Of a DNA stretch of 14,504 nt, positions 6,718 to 14,059 are shown piece after piece. Source of the DNA: Paludibacter sp. (GTDB lineage Bacteria; Bacteroidota; Bacteroidia; Bacteroidales; Paludibacteraceae); the NCBI GenBank assembly GCA_031284665.1, contig JAITXR010000198.1, positions 1 through 14,504 on the forward strand. The letters run 5' to 3'. Made by a program: the position numbers and the translations under genes. Positions within the stretch are counted from its first letter, which is position 1. Every line of letters starts with the position of its first letter. The notes under the pieces were generated by a model that ran no database searches, was not told the DNA's origin, and saw only the letters and a program-made list of their open reading frames with translations.

Positions 6718-8669
6718 AATTTTATTTCAAACACATTAAACGATTGCGATTTAAGTTCTATTTCCAAAATATTGTCGGAAAATGTATATTGCGCCGATTG
6801 TGGAACGACTGTAAAAGGCTTGTCGAGTGTATTTTCGGCATCTAAATTATCGGCGTGCAAAAGCGTGTGAGTAAAATTGTGTTCGCCTTTTGCAAATCCA
6901 AGCAAGGTGTATCGAACTTTCAGTTTTTGAGTGCTTGCGTTCACAATTTTCAGATAAACCGCATTTTTTTCCTTGTCGATAACCGATGAGGCGTACAGAC
7001 TATCCGCACCACTTATGGCGAGTTTATTCTCGGTAGTTTTCAGAACGTGAGTTCCGGCGTGCGTGGCGTAAAGTTGTTGAACATACCAATTTACCGAGCG
7101 TACCGAGCGCAAATTATCAAACCAAATCAGGTCAGGTCGCCATTGCCAACCTTCGATGTGCGCAAAAAGCGGCGCGTAAGTACACATTTGCACAATATCG
7201 GCATTGCGTTCAAGCCCTGTCATAAAAGCGGCTTCGGACAATGCGGCTTCAAAATTATTTTTGCGATTTGGTACGTGGCAGGCATATTCGCCGGCAAAAA
7301 TTTTGGGCATTCGGCGGTCGTAATTATCATAACGATTGGCATTTGCAAGAAACCAAGCGGGATTTTTGTAATAATGTTCGTCAACCAAATCGGCTTTCAA
7401 ACGTTTCATTTCAGCCCAGCCGTAATCAAACTCTTTGCCATCGGGACTTGGACCGGCTGAGCCGATAATTTTTATTTCGGGATGTTTTTCACGCAAAGCC
7501 TTTACAAAAACTTCGAGACGCTCGGCATAAAATTTTCCCCATTGCTCGTTGCCGACTGCAAGAAATTTAAGATTAAACGCTGCCGGATGCCCCATTTCGG
7601 CACGCAGTTTTCCCCAAGTTGTGCTTTCGTCGCCGTTGGCAAATTCTATTAAATCGAGCGCATCCTGAATATAAGGCTCAAGGTCGCTAACTGCCACGTG
7701 CGCTTGCGCGTTTTCCCAATTCTGGTACTGACAGGCTAATCCACAGTTAATTACAGGCAAAGGCTCTGCCCCAATATCTTCGGAAAGTACAAAAAATTCA
7801 TAAAAACCAAGTCCGTAACTTTGGAAATAATCTGGAAAAAAACGATGTGGAAAAGTGTATTCCCAACGATTTTCGTTAAGCGGACGATTTTCGACTTCGC
7901 CAACCGAATTTTTCCATTGATAACGAGTTTCGAGGTTTACACCTTCGACAATACAGCCGCCCGGAAAACGAAAAACACCGGGGTGAAGGTCGGCAAGTGC
8001 CTGCGCCAAATCGCGGCGTAACCCGTTTTCACGCCCTTTCCAAGTATCAACAGGGAAAAGCGAAATGTGTTCTAAATCAACACTTTCGCTACTATCCAAA
8101 AAAATGCGTAATCGAGCATTGGCGACCGTTGAAGGTGCTTTGAGTATTATCGCATATTTTTTCCATTCTTTGGAATCGATGCTGATTTTCTGAAAAGTCA
8201 AAACATTACTTTCACGGTCGATAAGTTCCACACGAATAGCACTTTTGCCTTGCTGAGTTTTTGCCCAAAGCGAAAAGCGATATTCACTCGCCGATTGCAG
8301 GCTAATTCCAAAAAAGCCTTCGTTATCAAGTCCTGTCCGTTTTTCCTTATGCCCGGGGGATGAAAGGCGCACATAATGCGGATTTCGGGCAAAACGCGCA
8401 TTATCGGTTCTCACTTCCACATTGCCAAAAGTAGTCCAACCGAGCAAATGTTGCGGAAATTCAAACGAACGATTTTTGACCATTTCGGCATACAATCCGC
8501 CATCGGCTCCGTAATTTATATCTTCAAAAAATATTCCGTACATAGTTTTTTGTACGGAATACAATGGTTTTTTAATATCGACATTAATGTGATGTGTCTG
8601 CGCAACAGTATTTTGCACGCAACAAACACATACAAGCAGCGAAAAAATAAAAGTTTTTGTTTTCATCAT
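6714..8669 (-). CDS. Secreted GH51 alpha-L-arabinofuranosidase
   Basis: A 651-residue glycoside hydrolase that should release terminal alpha-L-arabinofuranose from arabinan, arabinoxylan or arabinogalactan. Residues 1-24 form a signal peptide (cleavage likely after VAQ); a cysteine cluster VCVCC lies in it, but it does not make a good lipobox. The family signature GIFFEDINYGADGGLYAE lies at 45-62. Residues about 75-205 resemble a CBM4_9-type carbohydrate-binding insert. The (beta/alpha)8 barrel follows, with FRFPGGC at 233-239, the acid/base glutamate E375 in GNEQWG and the nucleophile E461 in AGEYA. The C-terminal beta-sandwich ends SFNVFEIKL. Two ATGs stand in tandem (8669, 8666); the first is given. 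It probably acts in the periplasm or at the cell surface and is first in an operon with the DUF5686 gene. Confidence 0.93.
   Translation of the reverse strand: MMKTKTFIFSLLVCVCCVQNTVAQTHHINVDIKKPLYSVQKTMYGIFFEDINYGADGGLYAEMVKNRSFEFPQHLLGWTTFGNVEVRTDNARFARNPHYVRLSSPGHKEKRTGLDNEGFFGISLQSASEYRFSLWAKTQQGKSAIRVELIDRESNVLTFQKISIDSKEWKKYAIILKAPSTVANARLRIFLDSSESVDLEHISLFPVDTWKGRENGLRRDLAQALADLHPGVFRFPGGCIVEGVNLETRYQWKNSVGEVENRPLNENRWEYTFPHRFFPDYFQSYGLGFYEFFVLSEDIGAEPLPVINCGLACQYQNWENAQAHVAVSDLEPYIQDALDLIEFANGDESTTWGKLRAEMGHPAAFNLKFLAVGNEQWGKFYAERLEVFVKALREKHPEIKIIGSAGPSPDGKEFDYGWAEMKRLKADLVDEHYYKNPAWFLANANRYDNYDRRMPKIFAGEYACHVPNRKNNFEAALSEAAFMTGLERNADIVQMCTYAPLFAHIEGWQWRPDLIWFDNLRSVRSVNWYVQQLYATHAGTHVLKTTENKLAISGADSLYASSVIDKEKNAVYLKIVNASTQKLKVRYTLLGFAKGEHNFTHTLLHADNLDAENTLDKPFTVVPQSAQYTFSDNILEIELKSQSFNVFEIKL
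8526..8561 (-). terminator. Terminator-shaped hairpin inside the GH51 coding region
   Basis: On the GH51 coding strand TATTCCGTACA (8561-8551) pairs perfectly with TGTACGGAATA (8542-8532), an 11-bp stem with an 8-nt loop, followed at once by six Ts (8531-8526). This is the form of an intrinsic terminator, but it lies over codons 37-48 of the gene. It has no T tract in the opposite direction. It may be chance or an attenuator; the sequence alone cannot decide. Confidence 0.4.
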
Positions 8670-8698
8670 TAATTATACAATTATATAATACAATTTTA

Positions 8699-8706
8699 CA
8701 AAAGTA
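8699..8706 (-). promoter_or_regulatory. -7 element of the GH51/DUF5686 operon promoter
   Basis: Read on the minus strand, 8706-8699 is TACTTTTG, a full match to TAnnTTTG. It would place the transcript start near 8693, about 24 nt upstream of the GH51 ATG. I find no TTG at the expected -33 distance, so the promoter may be weak or need an activator. The short AT-rich leader contains a small inverted repeat, ATTATA (8672-8677) with TATAAT (8684-8689). Confidence 0.45.
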
Positions 8707-8750
8707 CAAAAAAAATCAAAAAACATTAGCCTTTTTGATGTAGTATTTTT

Positions 8751-8780
8751 TTGCAACTCCAAAAAAAAATATTATCTTTG
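8751..8780 (+). promoter_or_regulatory. Promoter of the PPi-phosphofructokinase gene
   Basis: TTG at 8751-8753 and TATCTTTG at 8773-8780 are separated by 19 bp, a textbook Bacteroidetes promoter. The start would be near 8787, giving a leader of about 50 nt that is rich in pyrimidines and carries the direct repeat TTTACTCT twice (8800-8807 and 8822-8829). No Shine-Dalgarno sequence precedes the ATG. Confidence 0.8.
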
Positions 8781-8838
8781 CACCCAAAATTTTAAGGTAT
8801 TTACTCTTTTTGTCTTTATTCTTTACTCTAAACAATCA

Positions 8839-10491
8839 ATGAAACCAACAACTAAAAGCCCACTGCAACTCGCAAGGGCATCGTATCAACCAAAAATGCC
8901 TGCCGCATTGCAAGGCAACATAGTTTTAAAAACAGGCGAAAAAACCCAATCGGTAGCCGACCAAAAATCTATCGAAATGCTTTTCCCAAACACTTACGGT
9001 ATGCCGCTTGTAAGTTTTGAAAAGGGCGAAGCAAGAACATATCCTATTGTAAACGTGGGAGTTATCCTTTCGGGCGGACAAGCGCCGGGCGGACATAACG
9101 TTATCAGCGGTCTGTTCGACGGACTTAAAAAACTCAATCCGGCAAATAAACTTTACGGTTTTCTGGGCGGTCCAAGCGGTTTGGTTGACCATCAATATAC
9201 CGAACTTACACAAAAAATTGTGGACGAATATCGCAACACCGGCGGTTTTGACATTATCGGCTCAGGGCGCACAAAACTCGAAACCGAAGAACAATACGAA
9301 AAAGGTGCTGTTATCTGTAAACAACTCGGTATCAATGCAATAGTAATTATCGGAGGCGACGATTCAAACACAAACGCTTGTGTGTTAGCCGAATATTATG
9401 CTGAGAAAAAACACAACATTCAAGTTATCGGTTGCCCGAAAACAATCGATGGCGACTTGAAAAACGAAATGATTGAAACTTCATTTGGATTTGACACCGC
9501 TTGCAAAGTGTATTCCGAATTGATTGGAAATATACAGCGCGACGCCAATTCCGCAAAAAAATATTGGCACTTTATTCGCCTTATGGGTCGTTCGGCATCA
9601 CATATTGCGCTCGAATGTGCTATATTAAGTCAACCGAATATTTGCCTGATTTCCGAAGAAATTGAGGCTAAAAATATGACACTTAAAGATATTGTTGACG
9701 AAATTGTAAAAGTAATTGTTTATCGCGCCGACCACGGATTAAATTTTGGCACAGTGCTGATACCCGAAGGTTTGATAGAATTTATTCCTGCAATGAAAAA
9801 ACTTATTTCGGAACTCAACGACCTGCTTTCGGCAAATAATGATTTTAACGCTCTCGAAACCGACGACGAAAAACGTCAATATGTCAAAGGATTACTCTCG
9901 CCCGAAAGCAGCCAGATGTACCGCGACCTGCCAAAAGGCATTGCCCGACAACTCACACTCGACCGCGACCCGCACGGCAATGTACAGGTATCGCTTATCG
10001 AAACAGAAAAATTACTTATCGAAATGACCGCCAAACAACTTGCCAAACTCAAAGCCGAAGGACTTTACAAAGGCAAATTTTCGTCGCTCAGCCACTTTTT
10101 TGGCTACGAAGGACGTTGTGCAATACCTTCAAATTTCGACGCTGATTATACATATTCGCTCGGCTATACGGCTGCTGTATTAATTTCGGAAGGCAAAACC
10201 GGATATATGTCGTCAGTTCGCAACTTGACAGCACCGGCGGCTGAATGGATTGCCGGAGGTGTGCCTATTACGATGATGATGAATATGGAAAAACGTAACG
10301 GAAAAATAAAACCTGTAATTCAAAAAGCATTGGTTCAACTCGATGGCAAACCCTTCAAATATTTCGCAGAGCACCGCTCCTACTGGGCTGACGACAAGTT
10401 TAGTTACATTTATCCCGGTCCTATTCAGTACTTTGGACCTACCGAAGTATGCGACCAACCAAGCAAAACATTGCAATTAGAAAAAGAATAA
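8839..10491 (+). CDS. Diphosphate--fructose-6-phosphate 1-phosphotransferase (PPi-PFK)
   Basis: A 550-residue enzyme of the long PPi-dependent phosphofructokinase clade, catalysing reversible phosphorylation of fructose 6-phosphate with pyrophosphate. Seen directly: [15 protein letters not shown] (74-88), GGDDSNTN (172-179), PKTIDGDL (200-207) and MGRSASH (249-255). The second aspartate in GGDD, where ATP enzymes have GGDG, and the lysine in PKTIDGD, where ATP enzymes have PGTIDND, are the accepted marks of PPi use. Length and the N-terminal ALQGNIVL...TQSVADQ region agree with Bacteroidales homologues. The protein is cytoplasmic. It is a single-gene unit with its own strong promoter, divergent from the GH51 operon, and is followed by the tRNA-Lys gene with a separate promoter. 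Confidence 0.95.
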   Translation: MKPTTKSPLQLARASYQPKMPAALQGNIVLKTGEKTQSVADQKSIEMLFPNTYGMPLVSFEKGEARTYPIVNVGVILSGGQAPGGHNVISGLFDGLKKLNPANKLYGFLGGPSGLVDHQYTELTQKIVDEYRNTGGFDIIGSGRTKLETEEQYEKGAVICKQLGINAIVIIGGDDSNTNACVLAEYYAEKKHNIQVIGCPKTIDGDLKNEMIETSFGFDTACKVYSELIGNIQRDANSAKKYWHFIRLMGRSASHIALECAILSQPNICLISEEIEAKNMTLKDIVDEIVKVIVYRADHGLNFGTVLIPEGLIEFIPAMKKLISELNDLLSANNDFNALETDDEKRQYVKGLLSPESSQMYRDLPKGIARQLTLDRDPHGNVQVSLIETEKLLIEMTAKQLAKLKAEGLYKGKFSSLSHFFGYEGRCAIPSNFDADYTYSLGYTAAVLISEGKTGYMSSVRNLTAPAAEWIAGGVPITMMMNMEKRNGKIKPVIQKALVQLDGKPFKYFAEHRSYWADDKFSYIYPGPIQYFGPTEVCDQPSKTLQLEKE

Positions 10492-10511
10492 TAAATATTT
10501 TTTGAAAAAAG

Positions 10512-10543
10512 TTTGCGAATTAAAAAAAAAGTTTTTATCTTTG
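10512..10543 (+). promoter_or_regulatory. Promoter of tRNA-Lys
   Basis: TTTG at 10512-10515 and TATCTTTG at 10536-10543 with a 20-bp spacer make a near-consensus Bacteroidetes promoter. The start would fall about 20 nt before the mature tRNA 5' end, leaving a short leader for RNase P. Confidence 0.75.
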
Positions 10544-10568
10544 CAGCCGCTTTCAAAAAGTAATCAAA

Positions 10569-10641
10569 GATTTGCTAGCTCAGCAGGTAGAGCACATCCC
10601 TTTTAAGGATGGGGTCCTGGGTTCGAGCCCCAGGCAGATCA
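10569..10641 (+). tRNA. tRNA-Lys (anticodon TTT)
   Basis: A complete 73-nt cloverleaf. The acceptor stem GATTTGC pairs with GCAGATC (one T-G pair), the D-stem is GCTC/GAGC, and the anticodon stem CATCC/GGATG holds loop CTTTTAA with anticodon TTT at 34-36. The T-stem CTGGG/CCCAG holds loop TTCGAGC, and the discriminator base is A. The 3' CCA is not encoded. It lies alone between the PPi-PFK and SDR genes, with its own promoter and a hairpin downstream. Confidence 0.96.
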
Positions 10642-10671
10642 CAACATAATAAGTGCGTAATGTATGAGTTA

Positions 10672-10711
10672 AATCCCTGAATTTTTTACTAAATTCGGGG
10701 ATTGTTGTTTT
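10672..10711 (+). terminator. Probable intrinsic terminator after tRNA-Lys
   Basis: AATCCCTGAATTT (10672-10684) pairs with AAATTCGGGGATT (10691-10703) over 13 bp with one T-G pair and a 6-nt loop. The tail GTTGTTTT is only moderately T-rich. Position, 30 nt after the tRNA and 37 nt before the SDR start codon, fits a terminator for the tRNA transcript; a leader structure for the SDR gene is the alternative. Confidence 0.65.
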
Positions 10712-10740
10712 AGATTTTTCAATTATTTTAATTTTACAAA

Positions 10741-11451
10741 ATGAAAACTTCAATCGTAACAGGCGGTGGGCATGGAATTGGCAAAGCAATTGTTGAAAAA
10801 CTATTGCACGAAGGTTGTCAAACAATAGCATTGGATATTAACAGTGCTCATTTACAAGCATTAAAACAAGAATTGCCACAAGTCGAAACTTTACAATGCA
10901 ATGTTGGAGTTGCAGCAGAAGTGAACGATGCGATAAAATTTATTGAAAAAAAGTATGGCAAAATCGATTATTTGGTAAATAATGCAGGTATAAGTGTGTT
11001 TGAGCCTATCGAAACTTTATCGCTTGAGATGTGGAACGAAATTTTGTCTGTTAATTTAAGCAGCATTTTTTATGCCGTAAAATACGGGAAGCATCTTTTT
11101 ACCGACAATTCGGCAATAGTAAATATCGCTTCGACACGCGCTCTGATGTCCGAAGCAAATGGAGAGGCATACGGCGCAAGCAAAGGCGGAATAGTGGCTC
11201 TGACACACGCTTTGGCTGTGAGTTTAAGTCCTAAAACTCGTGTCAACAGTATTTCGCCGGGCTGGATAGAAATAAACAATTACGACACATTAAGCACTGC
11301 CGACCATGCACAACATCTTACCGGAAAAGTAGGAAAGGCTAACGACATTGCCGAAACTGCGTGGTTTCTATTAAGCGAAAAATCGGCATTTATTAGCGGT
11401 CAAAATATCGTGGTGGATGGCGGTATGACTCGAAAAATGATATATGTCTGA
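10741..11451 (+). CDS. Short-chain dehydrogenase/reductase (SDR), probably NAD-dependent
   Basis: A 236-residue classical SDR oxidoreductase. The Rossmann glycine motif TGGGHGIG is at 7-14, NNAG at 80-83, and the catalytic tetrad is N105, S131, Y144 and K148 (YGASK). Downstream, SPGWIE and the terminal SGQNIVVDGG are typical. An aspartate (D32) at the end of strand beta-2 (ALDIN) favours NAD(H) over NADP(H). The substrate cannot be told from sequence. The ATG follows the tRNA terminator hairpin by 37 nt; no clear TAnnTTTG promoter of its own is visible. It converges on the URO-D-like gene. Confidence 0.9.
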   Translation: MKTSIVTGGGHGIGKAIVEKLLHEGCQTIALDINSAHLQALKQELPQVETLQCNVGVAAEVNDAIKFIEKKYGKIDYLVNNAGISVFEPIETLSLEMWNEILSVNLSSIFYAVKYGKHLFTDNSAIVNIASTRALMSEANGEAYGASKGGIVALTHALAVSLSPKTRVNSISPGWIEINNYDTLSTADHAQHLTGKVGKANDIAETAWFLLSEKSAFISGQNIVVDGGMTRKMIYV

Positions 11452-11468
11452 ACATAACTGGAAATCAT

Positions 11469-11500
11469 TGATACAAAGCAATAACTTTATAATTGTATCA
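11469..11500. terminator. Inverted repeat between convergent genes, possible bidirectional terminator
   Basis: TGATACAA (11469-11476) and TTGTATCA (11493-11500) are perfect 8-bp arms around a 16-nt AT-rich loop. They lie in the 68-bp gap between the convergent SDR and URO-D-like genes. Neither arm is followed by a good T tract and the stem is AT-rich, so termination is only a guess from position. Confidence 0.3.
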
Positions 11501-11519
11501 CTGTATTCTTGCAAAAAAT

Positions 11520-12581
11520 TTACAGAAATCTTTCCGTGATTTTAATTGCCTTTTCAATTTCATCTTCGTTGTGAAAATCAACATTAATATGTAAACCATT
11601 ATTCCCAACATTATCGAGCAATGGCTCTAACTCATTGAGTTCCACCCAATTTGCCATTACAGATTTTCCGCCGGCAATAATTTTTTTGTAAAGTTCGTAC
11701 CAGCAAGCATTTCCACCTTGCGGCTGACCATAACCGGGAGTCCATTGAATAGCGTTGAGATTTTCGAGTTCGAGCAGCGCATCTAAATGTCGGATAGCAT
11801 CCACTCCGTCGAGATGATAAAGGGTGTAGTCGATTTTTTCGGTCTGCTCACGTAAAAAAGGCAAAGCAAAAGTGCGGAAATCGTCCTGCGAAATCATAAC
11901 CGAAATATCGCTTTGCAATTTTGAACATTTGCCGGGTGCCCAAAGCGAAAAATAACAAAAAGCCATTTCGCCATTCACATTTATAATGTCGTAAATATCG
12001 TTGAACACGCTGAAATACACATCGTTAATCTTTTGTAATTGCTCCAAAGTTTTGTCAGGCTCAAGCATTAAATCCATTAACACATTATCCGAGCCGCGCA
12101 AACTTGCCAGAGTGTCAAGCCCTTCCATCAAATCGGGGCAGCCAATCAAATATTTGCCTTGCGCCTTGTCTTTACAGGCTTTTAACAAATCAAGATGCAA
12201 GCGGTATCCATAGTTGTCGGGGTTAAAAGTTATATTTCCGTCAAAATTCGGATTTTCGCGAATCCAAATTGTATCCTCGCGCCCTTCGAGTTCTGCACCA
12301 AAAATTGCTGCTAACGAGCCGGGACCAAGTTGCGTATTTGCAACAGGAAGAATATCAGCCATATACGAATTTCGCGTCATCGTATAATGCAAATAATCGG
12401 CACGCCATTTAGGGTCAAACCAAAATTGATTAAGGTCTTTTGCCGGCTGTGGCTCAGCAATATTTTCGTAAGGCGCGCCTGCTTTTTGGATATGTTCCCA
12501 CATTGTTAACACTACGCCTTTGCCATTCCACCAATCGATATAACGGCGTTTAGATTCTTCAAAATTCGTTTTCCAAGTCAT
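11520..12581 (-). CDS. URO-D/MtaA-superfamily protein, function unassigned
   Basis: A 353-residue soluble protein without signal peptide. It resembles the uroporphyrinogen decarboxylase/corrinoid methyltransferase superfamily: the opening is MTWKTNFEESKRRYIDWWNG, SDISVMISQDDFRTFALPF (224-242) recalls the conserved URO-D helix region, followed by YHLDG (255-259) and IQWTPGYGQPQGG (278-290). Relatives have been called trimethylamine-corrinoid-like or cobalamin-independent methionine-synthase-like proteins, without firm biochemistry that I know of. It is unlikely to be HemE: the haem-type N-terminal substrate motif is not seen. The HxC...C zinc triad of MtaA/MtbA-type methyltransferases is also not seen. 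It stands alone, divergent from the SpoIID gene and convergent with the SDR gene; no corrinoid-protein gene lies in the window. Confidence 0.75.
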   Translation of the reverse strand: MTWKTNFEESKRRYIDWWNGKGVVLTMWEHIQKAGAPYENIAEPQPAKDLNQFWFDPKWRADYLHYTMTRNSYMADILPVANTQLGPGSLAAIFGAELEGREDTIWIRENPNFDGNITFNPDNYGYRLHLDLLKACKDKAQGKYLIGCPDLMEGLDTLASLRGSDNVLMDLMLEPDKTLEQLQKINDVYFSVFNDIYDIINVNGEMAFCYFSLWAPGKCSKLQSDISVMISQDDFRTFALPFLREQTEKIDYTLYHLDGVDAIRHLDALLELENLNAIQWTPGYGQPQGGNACWYELYKKIIAGGKSVMANWVELNELEPLLDNVGNNGLHINVDFHNEDEIEKAIKITERFL

Positions 12582-12610
12582 TGGGATAAGTCATTGAGTA
12601 TTTATGCTTG

Positions 12611-12618
12611 CAAAAATA
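12611..12618 (-). promoter_or_regulatory. -7 element for the URO-D-like gene
   Basis: The minus strand at 12618-12611 reads TATTTTTG, a match to TAnnTTTG, 29 nt upstream of the ATG at 12581. No TTG occurs at the expected -33 distance. It stands back to back with the SpoIID -7 element, 21 bp away. Confidence 0.45.
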
Positions 12619-12639
12619 TAAAAATAATTCAATATTTTT

Positions 12640-12647
12640 TATCTTTG
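12640..12647 (+). promoter_or_regulatory. -7 element for the SpoIID/LytB gene
   Basis: TATCTTTG at 12640-12647 is identical to the -7 elements of the PPi-PFK and tRNA-Lys promoters. A -33 TTG at the usual distance is not present. The start would lie near 12654, about 38 nt upstream of the ATG at 12692, and this position argues against translation from the TTG at 12608. Confidence 0.55.
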
Positions 12648-12691
12648 TATTCGGAAATTTACATTTACCCTTAATATTCAATATCAACAAA

Positions 12692-14008
12692 ATGGAGCCA
12701 TCAATTAGCGTAGGAATAATGTCAGCCAAACAAATTGAGTTTTCGCTTAACGGAAATTTCGTGTTTGCAGACCAACATTTTACGGGAAAACAAACTGCCG
12801 ATTTTGCAAACGGTAAAATTGTGTTTTGTGGAAATGAGTACGAACAAATTTCGTTTTGTGCGCTCGACGAAACTAACAGTTTTGAATTGAAAAACGTAAC
12901 TATCGGAATTAATTTTCATTGGGAACAACAAGAAAATCAGCGATTTGAAGGCGATTTGAAATTAATTGCAGAAAACGATGAAATTACAGTTATTAATATT
13001 ATTAAGGTAGAAAAATATTTGTTATCGGTAATTTCGAGCGAAATGAGTGCCGGCGCTCCGCTCGAATTTCTCAAAGCCCACGCCGTGATTTCGCGCAGTT
13101 GGCTGTTAGCAAATTTAACTGAGCAAAACCACGCAAACAAAACAAATAATGAATTGTTAATCAGCGATTTATCAAACAAAAATCGTTATATAAAATACTA
13201 CGAGCGCGATAATCACATTTCTTTTGATGTTTGCGCCGACGACCATTGTCAGCGTTATCAAGGCACAACCCGCGCCACAACTCACGCCGTGCGTCAGGCA
13301 ATAGAAAGCACGCGAGGCGAAGTGCTAATGTACGAAAATCAAATTTGTGATGCTCGTTTTTCAAAATGTTGTGGCGGAGCAAGCGAAATTTTTGAAAACT
13401 GTTGGGCAGATGTGAATTATCCATATTTGACAAAAGTGATTGATAACAAAGCAATTACAAATGAAATATCATCGGATTTAAGCATTGAACAAAACGCTCG
13501 GGAATGGATAAATTCCTCGCCTGCATCGTTTTGTAACACAAGCGACAAAAAAATACTTTCGCAAATTCTAAATAATTACGACAAGGAAACCGACGATTTT
13601 TTTCGTTGGACAATTGTGTATTCACAAAAGCAAATTTCTGAGATTATTGCTAAAAAATCAGGCATTGATTTTGGCAATATTTTAGATTTAATCCCTGTAA
13701 AACGTGGCGTTTCGGCGCGTATTGTCGAACTCGAAATTGTGGGGACAAAACGCCAAATGATAGTGGGAAAAGAACTTGAAATTCGTCGCTGGCTTTCCGA
13801 AACTCATCTTTACAGTTCGGCATTTACAGTTGATAAAAAAGATATTGCCGACGGTATTCCACAGCAATTTATATTAACGGGTGCAGGTTGGGGGCACGGA
13901 GTTGGACTTTGTCAGACCGGCGCAGCAGTTATGGGCGCAAAAGGCTATCCGTATAGCGAAATTTTACGGCATTATTTTATTAATATCGAATTGGCAAAGT
14001 TGTATTAA
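12692..14008 (+). CDS. SpoIID/LytB domain protein
   Basis: A 438-residue protein of the SpoIID/LytB (amidase-enhancer) family; the Bacillus SpoIID members are lytic transglycosylases acting on stem-peptide-free glycan. Visible are EKYLLSVISSEMSA (107-120) with the probable catalytic glutamate E117, the KAHAVISRSWLL helix (128-139), SKCCGG (224-229), and the closing GAGWGHGVGLCQTGA (397-411). I chose the ATG at 12692 (MEPSISVGIMSAKQ). An in-frame TTG at 12608 would add 28 residues that look like a signal sequence, but that stretch contains the promoter. Bacteroidetes relatives, as I recall them, also begin with an IxVGI strand and lack a signal peptide, so how it reaches peptidoglycan is unclear. 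Confidence 0.88.
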   Translation: MEPSISVGIMSAKQIEFSLNGNFVFADQHFTGKQTADFANGKIVFCGNEYEQISFCALDETNSFELKNVTIGINFHWEQQENQRFEGDLKLIAENDEITVINIIKVEKYLLSVISSEMSAGAPLEFLKAHAVISRSWLLANLTEQNHANKTNNELLISDLSNKNRYIKYYERDNHISFDVCADDHCQRYQGTTRATTHAVRQAIESTRGEVLMYENQICDARFSKCCGGASEIFENCWADVNYPYLTKVIDNKAITNEISSDLSIEQNAREWINSSPASFCNTSDKKILSQILNNYDKETDDFFRWTIVYSQKQISEIIAKKSGIDFGNILDLIPVKRGVSARIVELEIVGTKRQMIVGKELEIRRWLSETHLYSSAFTVDKKDIADGIPQQFILTGAGWGHGVGLCQTGAAVMGAKGYPYSEILRHYFINIELAKLY

Positions 14009-14059
14009 CGTTCACTGTTGCAAAGTGTCAAGTCCGTTGAAAACTTCCCACGAGCAAAA

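Noticed and set aside
7047..7468. Open frames on the plus strand opposite the GH51 gene
   Set aside because: They are overlapped fully by a gene with both catalytic motifs intact, and no start context or family resemblance is visible.
8672..8689. ATTATA/TATAAT inverted repeat in the GH51 leader as an operator
   Set aside because: It is wholly A and T in a very AT-rich stretch, so it has little weight alone.
8800..8829. Pyrimidine-rich leader with the repeated TTTACTCT as a riboswitch or operator
   Set aside because: The leader is about 50 nt, without stable pairing; an 8-base repeat in low-complexity DNA can arise by chance.
14009..14059. Possible terminator between the SpoIID gene and the right-edge gene
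   Set aside because: Only 4-bp stems such as CACT/AGTG can be drawn and no T tract follows.
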